Assembly (NCBI GenBank): GCA_017983845.1
Contig: JAGOAO010000003.1
Coordinates: forward strand, 33,719-97,718
Source of the DNA: Sediminibacterium sp.
Lineage (GTDB): Bacteria; Bacteroidota; Bacteroidia; Chitinophagales; Chitinophagaceae
Length of the DNA stretch: 64,000 bases
Direction of reading: 5' to 3'
Part shown: piece after piece, positions 27,503 to 36,789 of the stretch
Numbering within the stretch: position 1 is the stretch's first letter
How the letters are laid out: every line of letters starts with the position of its first letter
Made by a program: the position numbers and the translations under genes
Notes under the pieces: generated by a model
What the model saw: only the letters and a program-made list of their open reading frames with translations
Databases searched by the model: none
What the model was told of the DNA's origin: nothing

Positions 27503-28171
27503 ATGTCGATTAGTCAGAATATTTTGGAGAAATTACAGTTAAAGGATGAGAAAAACTTATTAATTCAAGGTCTACCTTCTAGTGTAGAGAAACAATTTGC
27601 TAAGTTAAACTACTGTAAAAATCTGACTCCTCTGTTGAAAGCAAGGAAAATTGATTTCGCGCTTATTTTCGCAATTAACCAATTGCAGTTAAACAATATC
27701 TTAAAAGAAGTTTTCTCAGCATTGACCAATGAGAGTAAATTATGGATTGCCTATCCAAAAACGAGCTCTAAGATTGTTTCTGATTTAAATAGAGATGCAA
27801 GCTGGGAAATTTTAGCCAACAATGAATATGAAGCCATTCGTCAAGTGACTTTGGACCATGTTTGGACAGCACTTCGTTTTACTAAATACGACCAAATCCC
27901 AAATAGAAATAGATCATTTGCCGACTTTAAATCTCCCAATATTGAAATTGATGATTTTGAGAAAAGATTGATTGCTTTACCTATAGAAGTAGAGAAGTTA
28001 TTCCAATCTCATGAAGAGGCAAGAGAGTTCTTCACCTCGCTTTCTATCATCAATCAAAAGGAATACTTAAGTTGGATCAATGGAGCTAAAAAAGAAGAGA
28101 CCAAGCAAAAGCGTTTAGAAGCGACTTTGGAAAAGCTGATTGCAGGTAAGCAAAATCCTTCTGAGAAATAA
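27503..28171 (+). CDS. YdeI/OmpD-associated family protein
   Basis: The 222-residue product has an N-terminal half of mixed alpha/beta type (LLIQGLPSSVEKQFAKL, then a run like DUF3052 proteins). The C-terminal half carries the YdeI/OmpD-associated pattern: LPIEVEKLFQSHEEAREFFTSL, KEYLSWINGAKKEETKQKRL and TLEKLIAGK. Members are tied to stress or bacteriocin tolerance in enterobacteria by weak evidence, so the biochemical function is unknown. It is a single gene converging with dnaG, and no strong terminator is visible between them. Confidence 0.8.
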   Translation: MSISQNILEKLQLKDEKNLLIQGLPSSVEKQFAKLNYCKNLTPLLKARKIDFALIFAINQLQLNNILKEVFSALTNESKLWIAYPKTSSKIVSDLNRDASWEILANNEYEAIRQVTLDHVWTALRFTKYDQIPNRNRSFADFKSPNIEIDDFEKRLIALPIEVEKLFQSHEEAREFFTSLSIINQKEYLSWINGAKKEETKQKRLEATLEKLIAGKQNPSEK

Positions 28172-28237
28172 AATCTCCACCAAAGAGATCATCGCCTTTC
28201 TCAATCTAATTATAGCTTATTAAAAGCTGTATTAATT

Positions 28238-30166
28238 TTATTTGAATATAACGGTCCCAATGATTTGGGTCAATTCACGCTCTGCGTCTTTTAGATGCTT
28301 GTGGATATGCAATAATTGAATTTGCTCATCCCCACTTACTTTTTCCATATCTTCTTGATTCTGACGAATCATTTTCTTAATCTTTCTTAGTTTATAATAC
28401 AATAAACTTACTTCCACATCATGATGGAAAGTCACCTCTTCGACCACTTTTTTAATCCCTAATTTCTCATTCCATCTTAGGCTTAGCTCATGCTCTGGCT
28501 CAAAAAGCCCCATCACCATTTGTTGAATTTGTGGGTCTTCGTGGTATTGCAATGTCTTATTATTAGGCATTTTACCTTCGGACTGCCATTGGAAATAAAC
28601 TTTCACTAATTGAATCATTTCTTGATTCTCTAATGGGAATGGTTCTAATTCCTCCGCAATCCAAGTGGAAACCAATCTTCCATCCGCCAAAACTTCGTTT
28701 CCATATTCAATCAATAATCGAACTAAATTCTTTTCATGTAATAAGTCCTTGTCAAGTACAATGTCAATGTTGTCAAGTTCTTGTGTTTCATTTTGGAAGC
28801 TAGGCATGAGGATGGCCGCTTCGTCATAAGACATCTTTTTTTCTTCTTTGACAATCTTGTCTCGCTTGAACTTGTTCACTAATTGCGTTAAACCAGTTTC
28901 ATCAATGCGTAAAATATCCGCACATTTCCTTACATACTCTTGCAATTTTGTAAAATCTTCCGCCTTATTAATTTTACTTAAGGTCTCGGCCATTTGATTA
29001 ACAAGACTATTCTTTTTATTAAGGTCATTTCCAACTTCTTTTAATTGAACTTCTAGTTGGAACAAGATGAAATCCTTTTTCGCAGATTGCACAAAGGCCC
29101 TGAACGCATCAGGTCCTACTTTATTGACATAACTATCAGGATCCTCCTTGTCTGGAATCAATACCAGCTGTACATTCAAGCCTTCCTCTAAAGCCATGTC
29201 CAATCCTCTCAATGCAGCTTTCACACCCGCAGCATCACCGTCATAAATGATGGTGAGGTTCTGTGTATATTTTTTGACCAACCTCAATTGATCAATCGTC
29301 AATGAAGTTCCTCCACTGGCTACCACATTTTCAATTCCTGCTTGATGTAGACTCACCACATCCGTATAACCTTCCACCAATAAACATTCATTGGCTTTAT
29401 CTATCGCCGTTCTAGCAAAATAAGAGCCATATAAAATCCTGCTCTTTATGTAAATTTCGTTCTCAGGTGTATTGATGTATTTTGGAGAGCGGTCGTTCTT
29501 GGCAATTTGTCTGGCACCAAATCCAATGATCTTTCCCGTGGTATTATGAATAGGGAAGATGATCCTATCTCTATAATTATCCTGCCATTCTCCATTGCGC
29601 TCCACCACTAAACCAGTCCTTGCAAAAAGTTCTGGATTGAATTGATTTTGAATCAATGCTTTAGCTAAACTATCTCTATCAGAAGGATTGTATCCAATTT
29701 TAAACTTCTCTACAATCGGGCGTAAAAAACCACGATGCTGCATATAGCTTTGAGCTATTGTAGCACCCGCTTCGGTATCCCAATATTGTTTGGTAAAAAA
29801 ATCCATGGCAAAATGATTGATGGCATATAAACTGTCTGCAGTTTGTTGCGCCATCTTTTGCGCTGGACTCGTTTCGGTTTCTTCAATTTCGATATTGTAT
29901 CTCGCGGCCAACCACCTTAATGCTTCTACATAACTATACTTCTCATGCTCCATCAAAAAAGTGATGGTATTGCCACTCTTGCCACAACCAAAACATTTGT
30001 AAATTTCCTTGGCAGGAGAAACCGTAAAAGAAGGGGATTTTTCGTTATGGAAAGGACAGTTTCCTAGATAGTTGGTGCCTCTTTTTTTCAATTTCACAAA
30101 TTCGCCCACCACATCAATGATGTCAATTCGGCTGGTAATTTGTTGAATGGTTTGAGGCGTAATCAT
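28238..30166 (-). CDS. dnaG: DNA primase
   Basis: Makes the RNA primers for DNA replication. The 642-residue product has the N-terminal zinc finger CPFHNEKSPSF-CFGCG (residues ~38-63). The RNA polymerase core includes FGARQIAKNDRSPKYINTPE, the Toprim motif LLVEGYTDVVSLHQAG near residue 264 and IIYDGDAAGVKAA near 310. A C-terminal DnaB-interacting region follows. The zinc finger and Toprim residues are complete. It lies 27 bases downstream of a STAS-domain gene on the same strand and is probably co-transcribed with it. Confidence 0.96.
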   Translation of the reverse strand: MITPQTIQQITSRIDIIDVVGEFVKLKKRGTNYLGNCPFHNEKSPSFTVSPAKEIYKCFGCGKSGNTITFLMEHEKYSYVEALRWLAARYNIEIEETETSPAQKMAQQTADSLYAINHFAMDFFTKQYWDTEAGATIAQSYMQHRGFLRPIVEKFKIGYNPSDRDSLAKALIQNQFNPELFARTGLVVERNGEWQDNYRDRIIFPIHNTTGKIIGFGARQIAKNDRSPKYINTPENEIYIKSRILYGSYFARTAIDKANECLLVEGYTDVVSLHQAGIENVVASGGTSLTIDQLRLVKKYTQNLTIIYDGDAAGVKAALRGLDMALEEGLNVQLVLIPDKEDPDSYVNKVGPDAFRAFVQSAKKDFILFQLEVQLKEVGNDLNKKNSLVNQMAETLSKINKAEDFTKLQEYVRKCADILRIDETGLTQLVNKFKRDKIVKEEKKMSYDEAAILMPSFQNETQELDNIDIVLDKDLLHEKNLVRLLIEYGNEVLADGRLVSTWIAEELEPFPLENQEMIQLVKVYFQWQSEGKMPNNKTLQYHEDPQIQQMVMGLFEPEHELSLRWNEKLGIKKVVEEVTFHHDVEVSLLYYKLRKIKKMIRQNQEDMEKVSGDEQIQLLHIHKHLKDAERELTQIIGTVIFK

Positions 30167-30193
30167 AGGAGCGCGAATTTAACAAATCTTATA

Positions 30194-30592
30194 CTATTCT
30201 TGGGTAGAAAACTCCATATCGTCACTATCAAGCAATTCTCGCTCAATTTCTTCCATTTGAACAATGTCCCAGGCTTCAGATTCGGTAGGCGTTAGGTTCA
30301 TTACTTCGCCAAATTCCGTCAAATCTAGGGCGTTTTGAAGGTCATCTGACAGGCAACAAAGTACAAAACTGGTATTATTGTCATAAAAGACCTCTTGATG
30401 CTTCGCAAAAACTTCCATAATGCCTAATTCCCAGTGTTTTACACCTGATAGGTTAACTACTAGGTTTTTAGGGCTATTGTTACCCAGTTTTTGAATCAAT
30501 TCATTCAATTCTGGCACGAGATTTGAACTAAGACTAGCGTCGAGCAAGCTTAAAACGGTGAATTTCTCTTTGGTATCTATTTTATAGTGCAT
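30194..30592 (-). CDS. STAS-domain protein (anti-sigma factor antagonist-like)
   Basis: The 132-residue product shows a STAS fold: FTVLSLLDASLSSNLVPELNELIQKL, then the core KNLVVNLSGVKHWELGIMEVFAKH, and a strand/helix pair SFVLCCLSDDLQNAL. In SpoIIAA-type antagonists a phosphorylated Ser or Thr follows the core Asp; here the position reads SGVKHWE, so simple partner switching is uncertain. An acidic tail follows. The ATG at 30592 is preferred over the GTG at 30598. It is divergent from clpC and directly upstream of dnaG; no anti-sigma kinase is near. Confidence 0.78.
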   Translation of the reverse strand: MHYKIDTKEKFTVLSLLDASLSSNLVPELNELIQKLGNNSPKNLVVNLSGVKHWELGIMEVFAKHQEVFYDNNTSFVLCCLSDDLQNALDLTEFGEVMNLTPTESEAWDIVQMEEIERELLDSDDMEFSTQE

Positions 30593-30650
30593 GGTCACAT
30601 ACTTTAGGGTAAAATTATTCGTTTATCTAATAACAGCTCGAATAAATTAT

Positions 30651-33227
30651 ATGGATAACAATTTTTCAACACAAGTTAAGGAAATCATCTCTTATAGCAG
30701 AGAGGAGGCGTTAAGATTAGGCAATGATTTTATTGGCGCGGAACACCTTATGTTAGGGTTAATTCGTGATCAGGAAAATACAGCCATTAAAGTCTTAAGG
30801 CAATTGAATGTCAATTTGGGTGAATTAAGAAAAGAGATTGAATTGGCCGTAAAGGATAAGTCCGGTAAAAACATTGCCAATATCAATAGTTTGCCATTGA
30901 CCAAACAAGCCGAAAAAGTGATTCGAGTAACCGTATTAGAAGCCAAGGCTTTAAAGAGCCCGATGGTTGAAACAGAACATTTATTATTGAGCATCCTTAA
31001 GAATAAAGAAAATATAGCAACACAAATTTTAAATCAATTTGATGTGGACTATGATTTATTCCGCAATGAATTGGGTATGGTAGGTTCAGCGCCGTCTGCA
31101 CCATCAAGTCCAAGTGCGGAATACCAGGAAGAAGGTGATGATGAATTTGAAGATGAAAAAGGAAGAGGTAGTTTTGGCGGAGGATCAAAATCTAAACCTA
31201 ACGCACCTAGTAAATCTAAAACACCTGTATTAGACAATTTTGGTAGAGATATCACTAAGTTGGCAGAGCAGGATGCGTTGGATCCAATTGTTGGAAGAGA
31301 AGCAGAGATTGAAAGAGTAAGCCAAATTCTAAGCCGTCGTAAAAAGAACAATCCAATTTTAATTGGTGAGCCAGGTGTGGGTAAGACAGCAATTGTGGAA
31401 GGGCTTGCATTAAGAATTGTTCAAAGAAAAGTAAGTCGTGTTTTATTTGATAAAAGAGTGATCTCTTTAGACCTAGCTGCGTTGGTGGCTGGTACCAAGT
31501 ACCGTGGTCAGTTCGAAGAGCGTATGAAAGCGATCATGAATGAATTGGAGAAGAACAGAGACGTCATTTTATTTATTGACGAGATCCATACCATTGTAGG
31601 TGCAGGTGGAGCGAGTGGTTCATTAGACGCGTCCAATATCTTTAAGCCTGCATTGGCTAGAGGAGAATTGCAATGTATTGGTGCATCTACTTTAGATGAG
31701 TACAGAATGCACATTGAAAAAGATGGCGCATTGGATCGTCGTTTCCAAAAAGTAATTATTGAGCCACCAAGTGTTGCAGATACCATTACTATTTTAAACA
31801 ATATCAAATCTAAGTACGAGGACTACCATAGTGTCATTTATGATCAAGAAGCGATTGAAGCTTGTGTGAAATTAAGTGATCGTTATATGACAGATCGTTT
31901 ATTGCCTGATAAAGCGATAGACGTTTTGGATGAAGTAGGTGCAAGAGTCCATTTGAAAAACATTTCGGTCCCAGAAGATATTGTTGATTTAGAAAAACAA
32001 ATCGAAGAGGTTAAGAACGAGAAGAATAGGGTGGTGAAAAGTCAACGTTTCGAGGAAGCTGCAAGCTTAAGAGATACGGAGAAAAAATTGGGTGAAGCAT
32101 TAGATAAAGCAAAATTGAATTGGGAGGAAGATAGTAAGAATAAAAAATTCCCAATTAATGAAGAGCATATTGCTGAAGTAATTAGTATGATGACTGGCAT
32201 ACCTGTAAAGCGTATGGTAGAAGCAGAAACGACTAAGTTGCGTAAGATGGCCGAAGATATGCGTGGACAAGTGATTGGTCAAGAAGATGCGATTGGTAAA
32301 GTGGTGAAAGCTATTCAAAGAAATAGAGTGGGCTTAAAAGATCCTAAAAAACCAATTGGTACTTTTATTTTCTTAGGTCCAACAGGGGTTGGTAAAACAG
32401 AATTGGCACGTGCTTTGGCAAGAAACATGTTTGACTCAGAAGAATCTTTGATTCGTATCGATATGAGTGAATACATGGAGAAGTTTGCGGTATCTCGTTT
32501 GATTGGTGCGCCTCCAGGATATGTTGGATATGAAGAGGGCGGACAATTAACTGAGAAAGTACGTCGCAAACCCTACTGTGTAATTTTATTAGATGAAATT
32601 GAAAAAGCACATCCAGATATTTATAATATTTTATTACAAGTATTAGATGATGGTATTTTGACAGATGGTTTAGGTCGCAAAGTGGATTTCAAAAATACAT
32701 TGATCATTATGACTTCTAATATTGGCGCACGTCAATTGAAAGAGTTTGGTGATGGAGTAGGATTCGCAACAGCAACCAGAATGCAACAAACCGACGAGAA
32801 CAATCGTTCTGTGATTGAGAAAGCATTAAAGCGTACCTTCTCTCCAGAGTTCTTGAATAGAATAGACGACGTGGTAGTATTCAATTCATTGACCAAAGAG
32901 AATATCTATTTGATCATTGACATCATCATGAAGCATGTGCTTGCAAGATTGGTAAACCTTGGATTAAACTTGGTATTAACGGATGCCGCTAAGGAGTTCA
33001 TTGCTGATAAAGGATACGATGTTCAATTTGGCGCAAGACCTTTACATAGAGCCATTCAAAAGTATATCGAAGATCCATTAGCAGAGGAGATATTGAACAA
33101 TACAGTAAAAGAAGGAGATACTTTAGTAGGGGATTTAGATAAAGAGAAAACAGGTTTGACTTTTACTTTACAAAAAAAGGAAAAAGAAAAGACACCTAAA
33201 GCTCCTAAAGAACCAAAGCAAGATTAA
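30651..33227 (+). CDS. clpC: ATP-dependent protease ATPase ClpC
   Basis: A Hsp100 unfoldase that feeds proteins to ClpP. The 858-residue product has the two N-terminal Clp repeats (residues 5-~145), a Ser/Gly/Asp-rich linker and the first AAA+ module with GEPGVGKTA. It also has the UVR-type middle region (VVKSQRFEEAASLRDTEKKL), the second AAA+ module GPTGVGKTE and a C-terminal ClpB D2-small domain. The start at 30651 (MDNNFSTQVKEI) gives the usual N-terminus. An upstream in-frame start at 30591 would overlap the divergent STAS gene. A Lys-rich tail ends the protein. Confidence 0.96.
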   Translation: MDNNFSTQVKEIISYSREEALRLGNDFIGAEHLMLGLIRDQENTAIKVLRQLNVNLGELRKEIELAVKDKSGKNIANINSLPLTKQAEKVIRVTVLEAKALKSPMVETEHLLLSILKNKENIATQILNQFDVDYDLFRNELGMVGSAPSAPSSPSAEYQEEGDDEFEDEKGRGSFGGGSKSKPNAPSKSKTPVLDNFGRDITKLAEQDALDPIVGREAEIERVSQILSRRKKNNPILIGEPGVGKTAIVEGLALRIVQRKVSRVLFDKRVISLDLAALVAGTKYRGQFEERMKAIMNELEKNRDVILFIDEIHTIVGAGGASGSLDASNIFKPALARGELQCIGASTLDEYRMHIEKDGALDRRFQKVIIEPPSVADTITILNNIKSKYEDYHSVIYDQEAIEACVKLSDRYMTDRLLPDKAIDVLDEVGARVHLKNISVPEDIVDLEKQIEEVKNEKNRVVKSQRFEEAASLRDTEKKLGEALDKAKLNWEEDSKNKKFPINEEHIAEVISMMTGIPVKRMVEAETTKLRKMAEDMRGQVIGQEDAIGKVVKAIQRNRVGLKDPKKPIGTFIFLGPTGVGKTELARALARNMFDSEESLIRIDMSEYMEKFAVSRLIGAPPGYVGYEEGGQLTEKVRRKPYCVILLDEIEKAHPDIYNILLQVLDDGILTDGLGRKVDFKNTLIIMTSNIGARQLKEFGDGVGFATATRMQQTDENNRSVIEKALKRTFSPEFLNRIDDVVVFNSLTKENIYLIIDIIMKHVLARLVNLGLNLVLTDAAKEFIADKGYDVQFGARPLHRAIQKYIEDPLAEEILNNTVKEGDTLVGDLDKEKTGLTFTLQKKEKEKTPKAPKEPKQD

Positions 33228-33248
33228 ATATTGTTTGAATGAAATAGT

Positions 33249-33284
33249 AAGGCCCCGAATTTTTAAGTTCGGGGCCTTTTTTTA
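33249..33284 (+). terminator. Terminator of clpC
   Basis: AAGGCCCCGAA (33249-33259) and TTCGGGGCCTT (33268-33278) form an 11-pair stem, followed by more T residues. Confidence 0.92.
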
Positions 33285-33327
33285 TAGATCACTTTATAGC
33301 TTCTTTAACTAAGTAATTTATTTTGAT

Positions 33328-33894
33328 TTAGGATGGTGTACTCCAACGATAAGATTTAACATCTAATCCAGCTAAATCCAACATTCTATTCACCACAGTC
33401 ATTGCGACTTCTTCTAAAGTGGTTGGGCGACTATAAAAACTTGGTGTAGCTGGACATATAATGCCTCCCGCAAGTGTCACTGTTTCCATATTTTTGATAT
33501 GAATCAAGTTATAAGGTGTTTCTCTTGCTACTAAAATGAGTTTCCTTCTTTCTTTTAATACCACATCTGCGGCACGGGTGGTTAAATCATCACTTACGCC
33601 AGATGCGATTCTTCCTAAGGTCCCCATACTGCAAGGAACCACAAACATGATATTGTATTGTGCAGATCCAGAGGCAAAAGGGGCGTTAAAGTCCATTTTG
33701 TGGTAAAAATCAAATGGATATTTTAGGTAGTCTTGATTGCCTAATTCTGTTTCCCACACAATCTTGGCATTATCGCTCATAATGATACCTACAGCCTCAT
33801 ATTGAGTTGGAATTTGCATTAAGCTATCCAGAAGTGCTTTCGCATAAATTGCACCACTAGCGCCCGTTATAGATATGACTATTTTGTTTGACAT
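33328..33894 (-). CDS. ubiX: UbiX family flavin prenyltransferase
   Basis: Makes prenylated FMN, the cofactor of UbiD-type decarboxylases. The 188-residue product starts VISITGASGAIYAKALLDSL. It has the FMN-binding SGSAQYNIMFVVPCSMGTLGRIASG, then DDLTTRAADVVLKERRKLILVARETP, and TLAGGIICPATPSFYSRP. Length and motifs are normal. No ubiD-like gene lies in the window, so its client decarboxylase must be elsewhere. A -7 box TAATTTTG lies upstream. Confidence 0.94.
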   Translation of the reverse strand: MSNKIVISITGASGAIYAKALLDSLMQIPTQYEAVGIIMSDNAKIVWETELGNQDYLKYPFDFYHKMDFNAPFASGSAQYNIMFVVPCSMGTLGRIASGVSDDLTTRAADVVLKERRKLILVARETPYNLIHIKNMETVTLAGGIICPATPSFYSRPTTLEEVAMTVVNRMLDLAGLDVKSYRWSTPS

Positions 33895-33904
33895 AATTGA
33901 ATAA

Positions 33905-33912
33905 CAAAATTA
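33905..33912 (-). promoter_or_regulatory. -7 box of ubiX
   Basis: TAATTTTG on the minus strand ends 10 bases before the ATG. Confidence 0.45.
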
Positions 33913-33942
33913 GGTATTAAAAGTTGACCAAATGTTCCATAA

Positions 33943-33976
33943 ATAAAAACCCCTTCAAAATAAAGTTGAAGGGGTT
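33943..33976 (-). terminator. Terminator of the glgP-like gene
   Basis: On the minus strand AACCCCTTCAA and TTGAAGGGGTT form an 11-pair stem around a seven-base loop. T-rich sequence follows. Confidence 0.85.
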
Positions 33977-34000
33977 TCGGTAAGTTTTTGAACGTATCTT

Positions 34001-35656
34001 TTAGATTTTGTACATTTTCTCATAATATTCGTCAGCCATACGATTGCTATCGAATTGGAAACGAACATCTTTCATTCCATTTTGCGTAATTTGTCTCCAT
34101 GTATCTTTTTGCTCATAATACATTGGTACAATTTGTTGCTCTAGGATTTTGTATAGTTCATTTAAATCATACTCGTCTTGTGCTTCTGTGCTCATATTGG
34201 CATAATCAGCCTTTGGCACCACAAAACCATTGTTACCATGGTTTACAAATTCTGGTATCCATCCGTCATCTGTAGAGAAGTTAACAGAACCGTTCATTGC
34301 AGCAGTCATACCACTCGTTCCAGATGCTTCTCTAGGTACTCTTGGGTTATTCAACCAAATATCAGAAGCTTGCTTCATACGCTTACTCAATGACAATTCG
34401 TATCCAACCAAAACAGCAACATTTTTATAATTCTTACTTAGATTCACTAAGTGGTTGAATTGAGAAATAGCTGGATGGTCTACTGGGTAAGGTTTTCCTG
34501 CAAATATAATTTGTACTGGATATTTTAAATTTGATAATAATTTTTCGAATCTTTCTAAATCCCAAGAAAGGAAGTCGGCACGCTTATAGCCCGCGAATCT
34601 TCTTGCCCAAACGATGGTCAATACTTTAGGGTCAAATATTTTACCAGTTTGGTCTGCTACGATTTCAAAAGCACGCTTTTTCAAATACCATTTTCTATCG
34701 TCAAATGCAGCATCGTCGGCAGTTTCTGCAAATTTATACAATTGCTTATCCGCCCAATAGCGCCAGTTTTGCGCATTGGTAATATGGTCGATAGGGCAGA
34801 TGCCTTCATATTTACCCCACATTTCACGGCTTACATGTCCATGCAATTCAGAAACACCATTCGCTTTTCTTGCAAAACGAAGTGCAGCTAAAGAGTGATT
34901 GAATTGGTCATCATGAATGCCGGTTAATCTTCTTACTTCATCAATGCCCAATCCGCAGAAATAGCCCATTTTATGACATAAATAAATGTCGTGCTTTTCG
35001 TTACCAGCTTCTTCTGGGGTATGTGTTGTAAAGACTAAACGCTTTTTAACTTCGTCTAAAGATTTGTACTTGTTTAATAAGTAGAAAGCAGCAGAGAAAC
35101 CATGTGCTTCATTCAAGTGGTATACTTCTGGATTGAAATTTAATTCGTCAATCAATTTTGCACCACCTACGCCCAATAAAATAAATTGAGCCACTTTGGT
35201 TGCCACATTCGCATCGTACAATCTGTGTGTAATGGTTTGAGAAACATAATCGTTCTCTGGCAAATCGGTACTCAATAAAAACAAAGGTGCACTACAAAAA
35301 GTATTGGGTGCTAAATAATACGCTTTCACCCAAACTGGATGATCATGAATTAAAATTTGATATTTAATACCCGTGTCTTCTAAGAAGCTATACATCTTCT
35401 CCATAAAAGTCACTTGTAATGTTTGGTCTTGATTTCTTGCTTGATCGTAGTAGCCGTATTTCCAAAGCATACCAATACCGATCATATTTTGATTTAATTC
35501 AAAGGCGCTTCTTAAATGTGAACCAGCTAAAAAACCCAATCCACCGCTATAAATTTTAAGTGGTTGGTGGATAGCAAACTCCATAGAAAAATAAGCAGCT
35601 TTCTTGGAATACTTTTCATTGATAGGATAAGGAACTTGGTAGTTTCTAAAACTCAT
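34001..35656 (-). CDS. glgP: Short alpha-glucan phosphorylase (GT35)-like protein without the PLP lysine
   Basis: GT35 phosphorylases release glucose 1-phosphate from alpha-glucans using pyridoxal phosphate. This 551-residue product matches the short bacterial type: YFSMEFAIHQPLKIYSGGLG (residues ~22-41), HDHPVWVKAYYL, HLNEAHG, a central KRADFLSWDLERFEKL and the conserved WLNNPRVPREASGTSGM. In active enzymes the next residue of the last motif is the PLP-binding Lys (SGMK or NMKL). Here it is Thr451 (codon 34304-34306, ACT). The protein is also ~100-250 residues shorter at the N-terminus than full GlgP. I infer that it is inactive as a phosphorylase, or works differently. Confidence 0.86.
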   Translation of the reverse strand: MSFRNYQVPYPINEKYSKKAAYFSMEFAIHQPLKIYSGGLGFLAGSHLRSAFELNQNMIGIGMLWKYGYYDQARNQDQTLQVTFMEKMYSFLEDTGIKYQILIHDHPVWVKAYYLAPNTFCSAPLFLLSTDLPENDYVSQTITHRLYDANVATKVAQFILLGVGGAKLIDELNFNPEVYHLNEAHGFSAAFYLLNKYKSLDEVKKRLVFTTHTPEEAGNEKHDIYLCHKMGYFCGLGIDEVRRLTGIHDDQFNHSLAALRFARKANGVSELHGHVSREMWGKYEGICPIDHITNAQNWRYWADKQLYKFAETADDAAFDDRKWYLKKRAFEIVADQTGKIFDPKVLTIVWARRFAGYKRADFLSWDLERFEKLLSNLKYPVQIIFAGKPYPVDHPAISQFNHLVNLSKNYKNVAVLVGYELSLSKRMKQASDIWLNNPRVPREASGTSGMTAAMNGSVNFSTDDGWIPEFVNHGNNGFVVPKADYANMSTEAQDEYDLNELYKILEQQIVPMYYEQKDTWRQITQNGMKDVRFQFDSNRMADEYYEKMYKI

Positions 35657-35766
35657 GTTTTTGGTCTTTGGTTATTTTGACCCGCAATATAATCCTATTT
35701 GCCTTAAAATTTTATCAAAGTCAAGCCTAGTGTGGATAACAATCGTTTGCAATGGCAGAATGTGGA

Positions 35767-36714
35767 TTATTTCTTTGCCTTTGGCTTTCTTTTCTTATCG
35801 TAGCTATCATTAAAATAGCAGGTCATATTTCTATGATTTCCACAATTTCCATCCTCCTTAATTTTTATGATATTCCCGGTAATGGTAAATTGAATCGTGC
35901 AAGGGTCTCCTTTTTCAGAATAAGTTGCTTGATTTTTATTGAAATTCAAGAGGCCTTTGAGTTCTCCAACACAAGTGCCTTCTTTCTTTTCAAAGTGCAT
36001 AAAGAATTGGTATTTATTTGGATTGCCAAAATCTCTTAAGGAAATAAAATTCTTTTTGTCTCTTGCATAGTCACCACTATACGTATTGACGGTGGGTAAA
36101 GTGTCAATTGGATTTAAAATTGCTTTTTGTTCTGGTTTGATATTGGTATCAAAATAAATCAATCTAAATCCATCTTCGGTATAGGCCCAACCTTTTTTTT
36201 CATTGGTCAACCCTTGTTCTGGATCTAATTTATTTTCTTCTACTAAAAAAGTGGGTTCTTTATTGATCAATAATGTTTTGCCGTAGAATTGAGATCCCTT
36301 ATGTGTCAGATCAAATTGGGTCAATACCTTAAACCCTAAAAACACATTCTTTTTGCTAAAAGTGATGACTGCAACTTCTTGACTTTTAGCTTCCCTTTTG
36401 TTAATCAATAAATAATATTCCGACTCTTTCTCGATCTTGCCAATGGGGAATAGTATTGCATTTTTTGATGCATTTGGAACAATGACATCTAGTACAGAAT
36501 CAGGCACAAATTGTTTCAATGCATTTTTCCCAATTTTGATGGTGTCTGTAATCGTAGCTAAATTAGTATCATTGATACGAAGGGGTAACTCAATCGATTT
36601 GAAAGCTTTATTGAAATCGTTAATTTTTAACGGGGTATCTCCAGAAAGATCGGTCTTGTTTTCTGTGCATCCAATCAATGCCAATAGGATCAAAAGACAA
36701 CTTAGTTGGCGCAT
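35767..36714 (-). CDS. Lipoprotein of unknown function
   Basis: The 315-residue product begins MRQLSCLLILLALIGCTENK, a lipoprotein signal with the acylated Cys at residue 16. The mature protein is mostly beta, with segments SEYYLLINKREAKSQEVAVITF, KGWAYTEDGFRLIYFDTN and VGELKGLLNFNKNQATYSEKGD. It has a Cys pair near the C-terminus (CTIQF, CGNHRNMTC) and a basic tail. I do not recognise the family. It is a single gene, divergent from the Nramp-Usp gene. Two DnaA-box-like sequences lie just past its 3' end. Confidence 0.75.
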   Translation of the reverse strand: MRQLSCLLILLALIGCTENKTDLSGDTPLKINDFNKAFKSIELPLRINDTNLATITDTIKIGKNALKQFVPDSVLDVIVPNASKNAILFPIGKIEKESEYYLLINKREAKSQEVAVITFSKKNVFLGFKVLTQFDLTHKGSQFYGKTLLINKEPTFLVEENKLDPEQGLTNEKKGWAYTEDGFRLIYFDTNIKPEQKAILNPIDTLPTVNTYSGDYARDKKNFISLRDFGNPNKYQFFMHFEKKEGTCVGELKGLLNFNKNQATYSEKGDPCTIQFTITGNIIKIKEDGNCGNHRNMTCYFNDSYDKKRKPKAKK

Positions 36715-36789
36715 GGCATTCTTTTTTTGCTAAAATAGGCAAGAATATGAGTTTCACAAAGGGTTTATGGTTAAATTTACTTACCAATT

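Noticed and set aside
35731-35769. A replication origin at the DnaA-like boxes
   Set aside because: Only two boxes, no AT-rich unwinding element and no dnaA, dnaN or gidA genes near; kept only as a minor observation.
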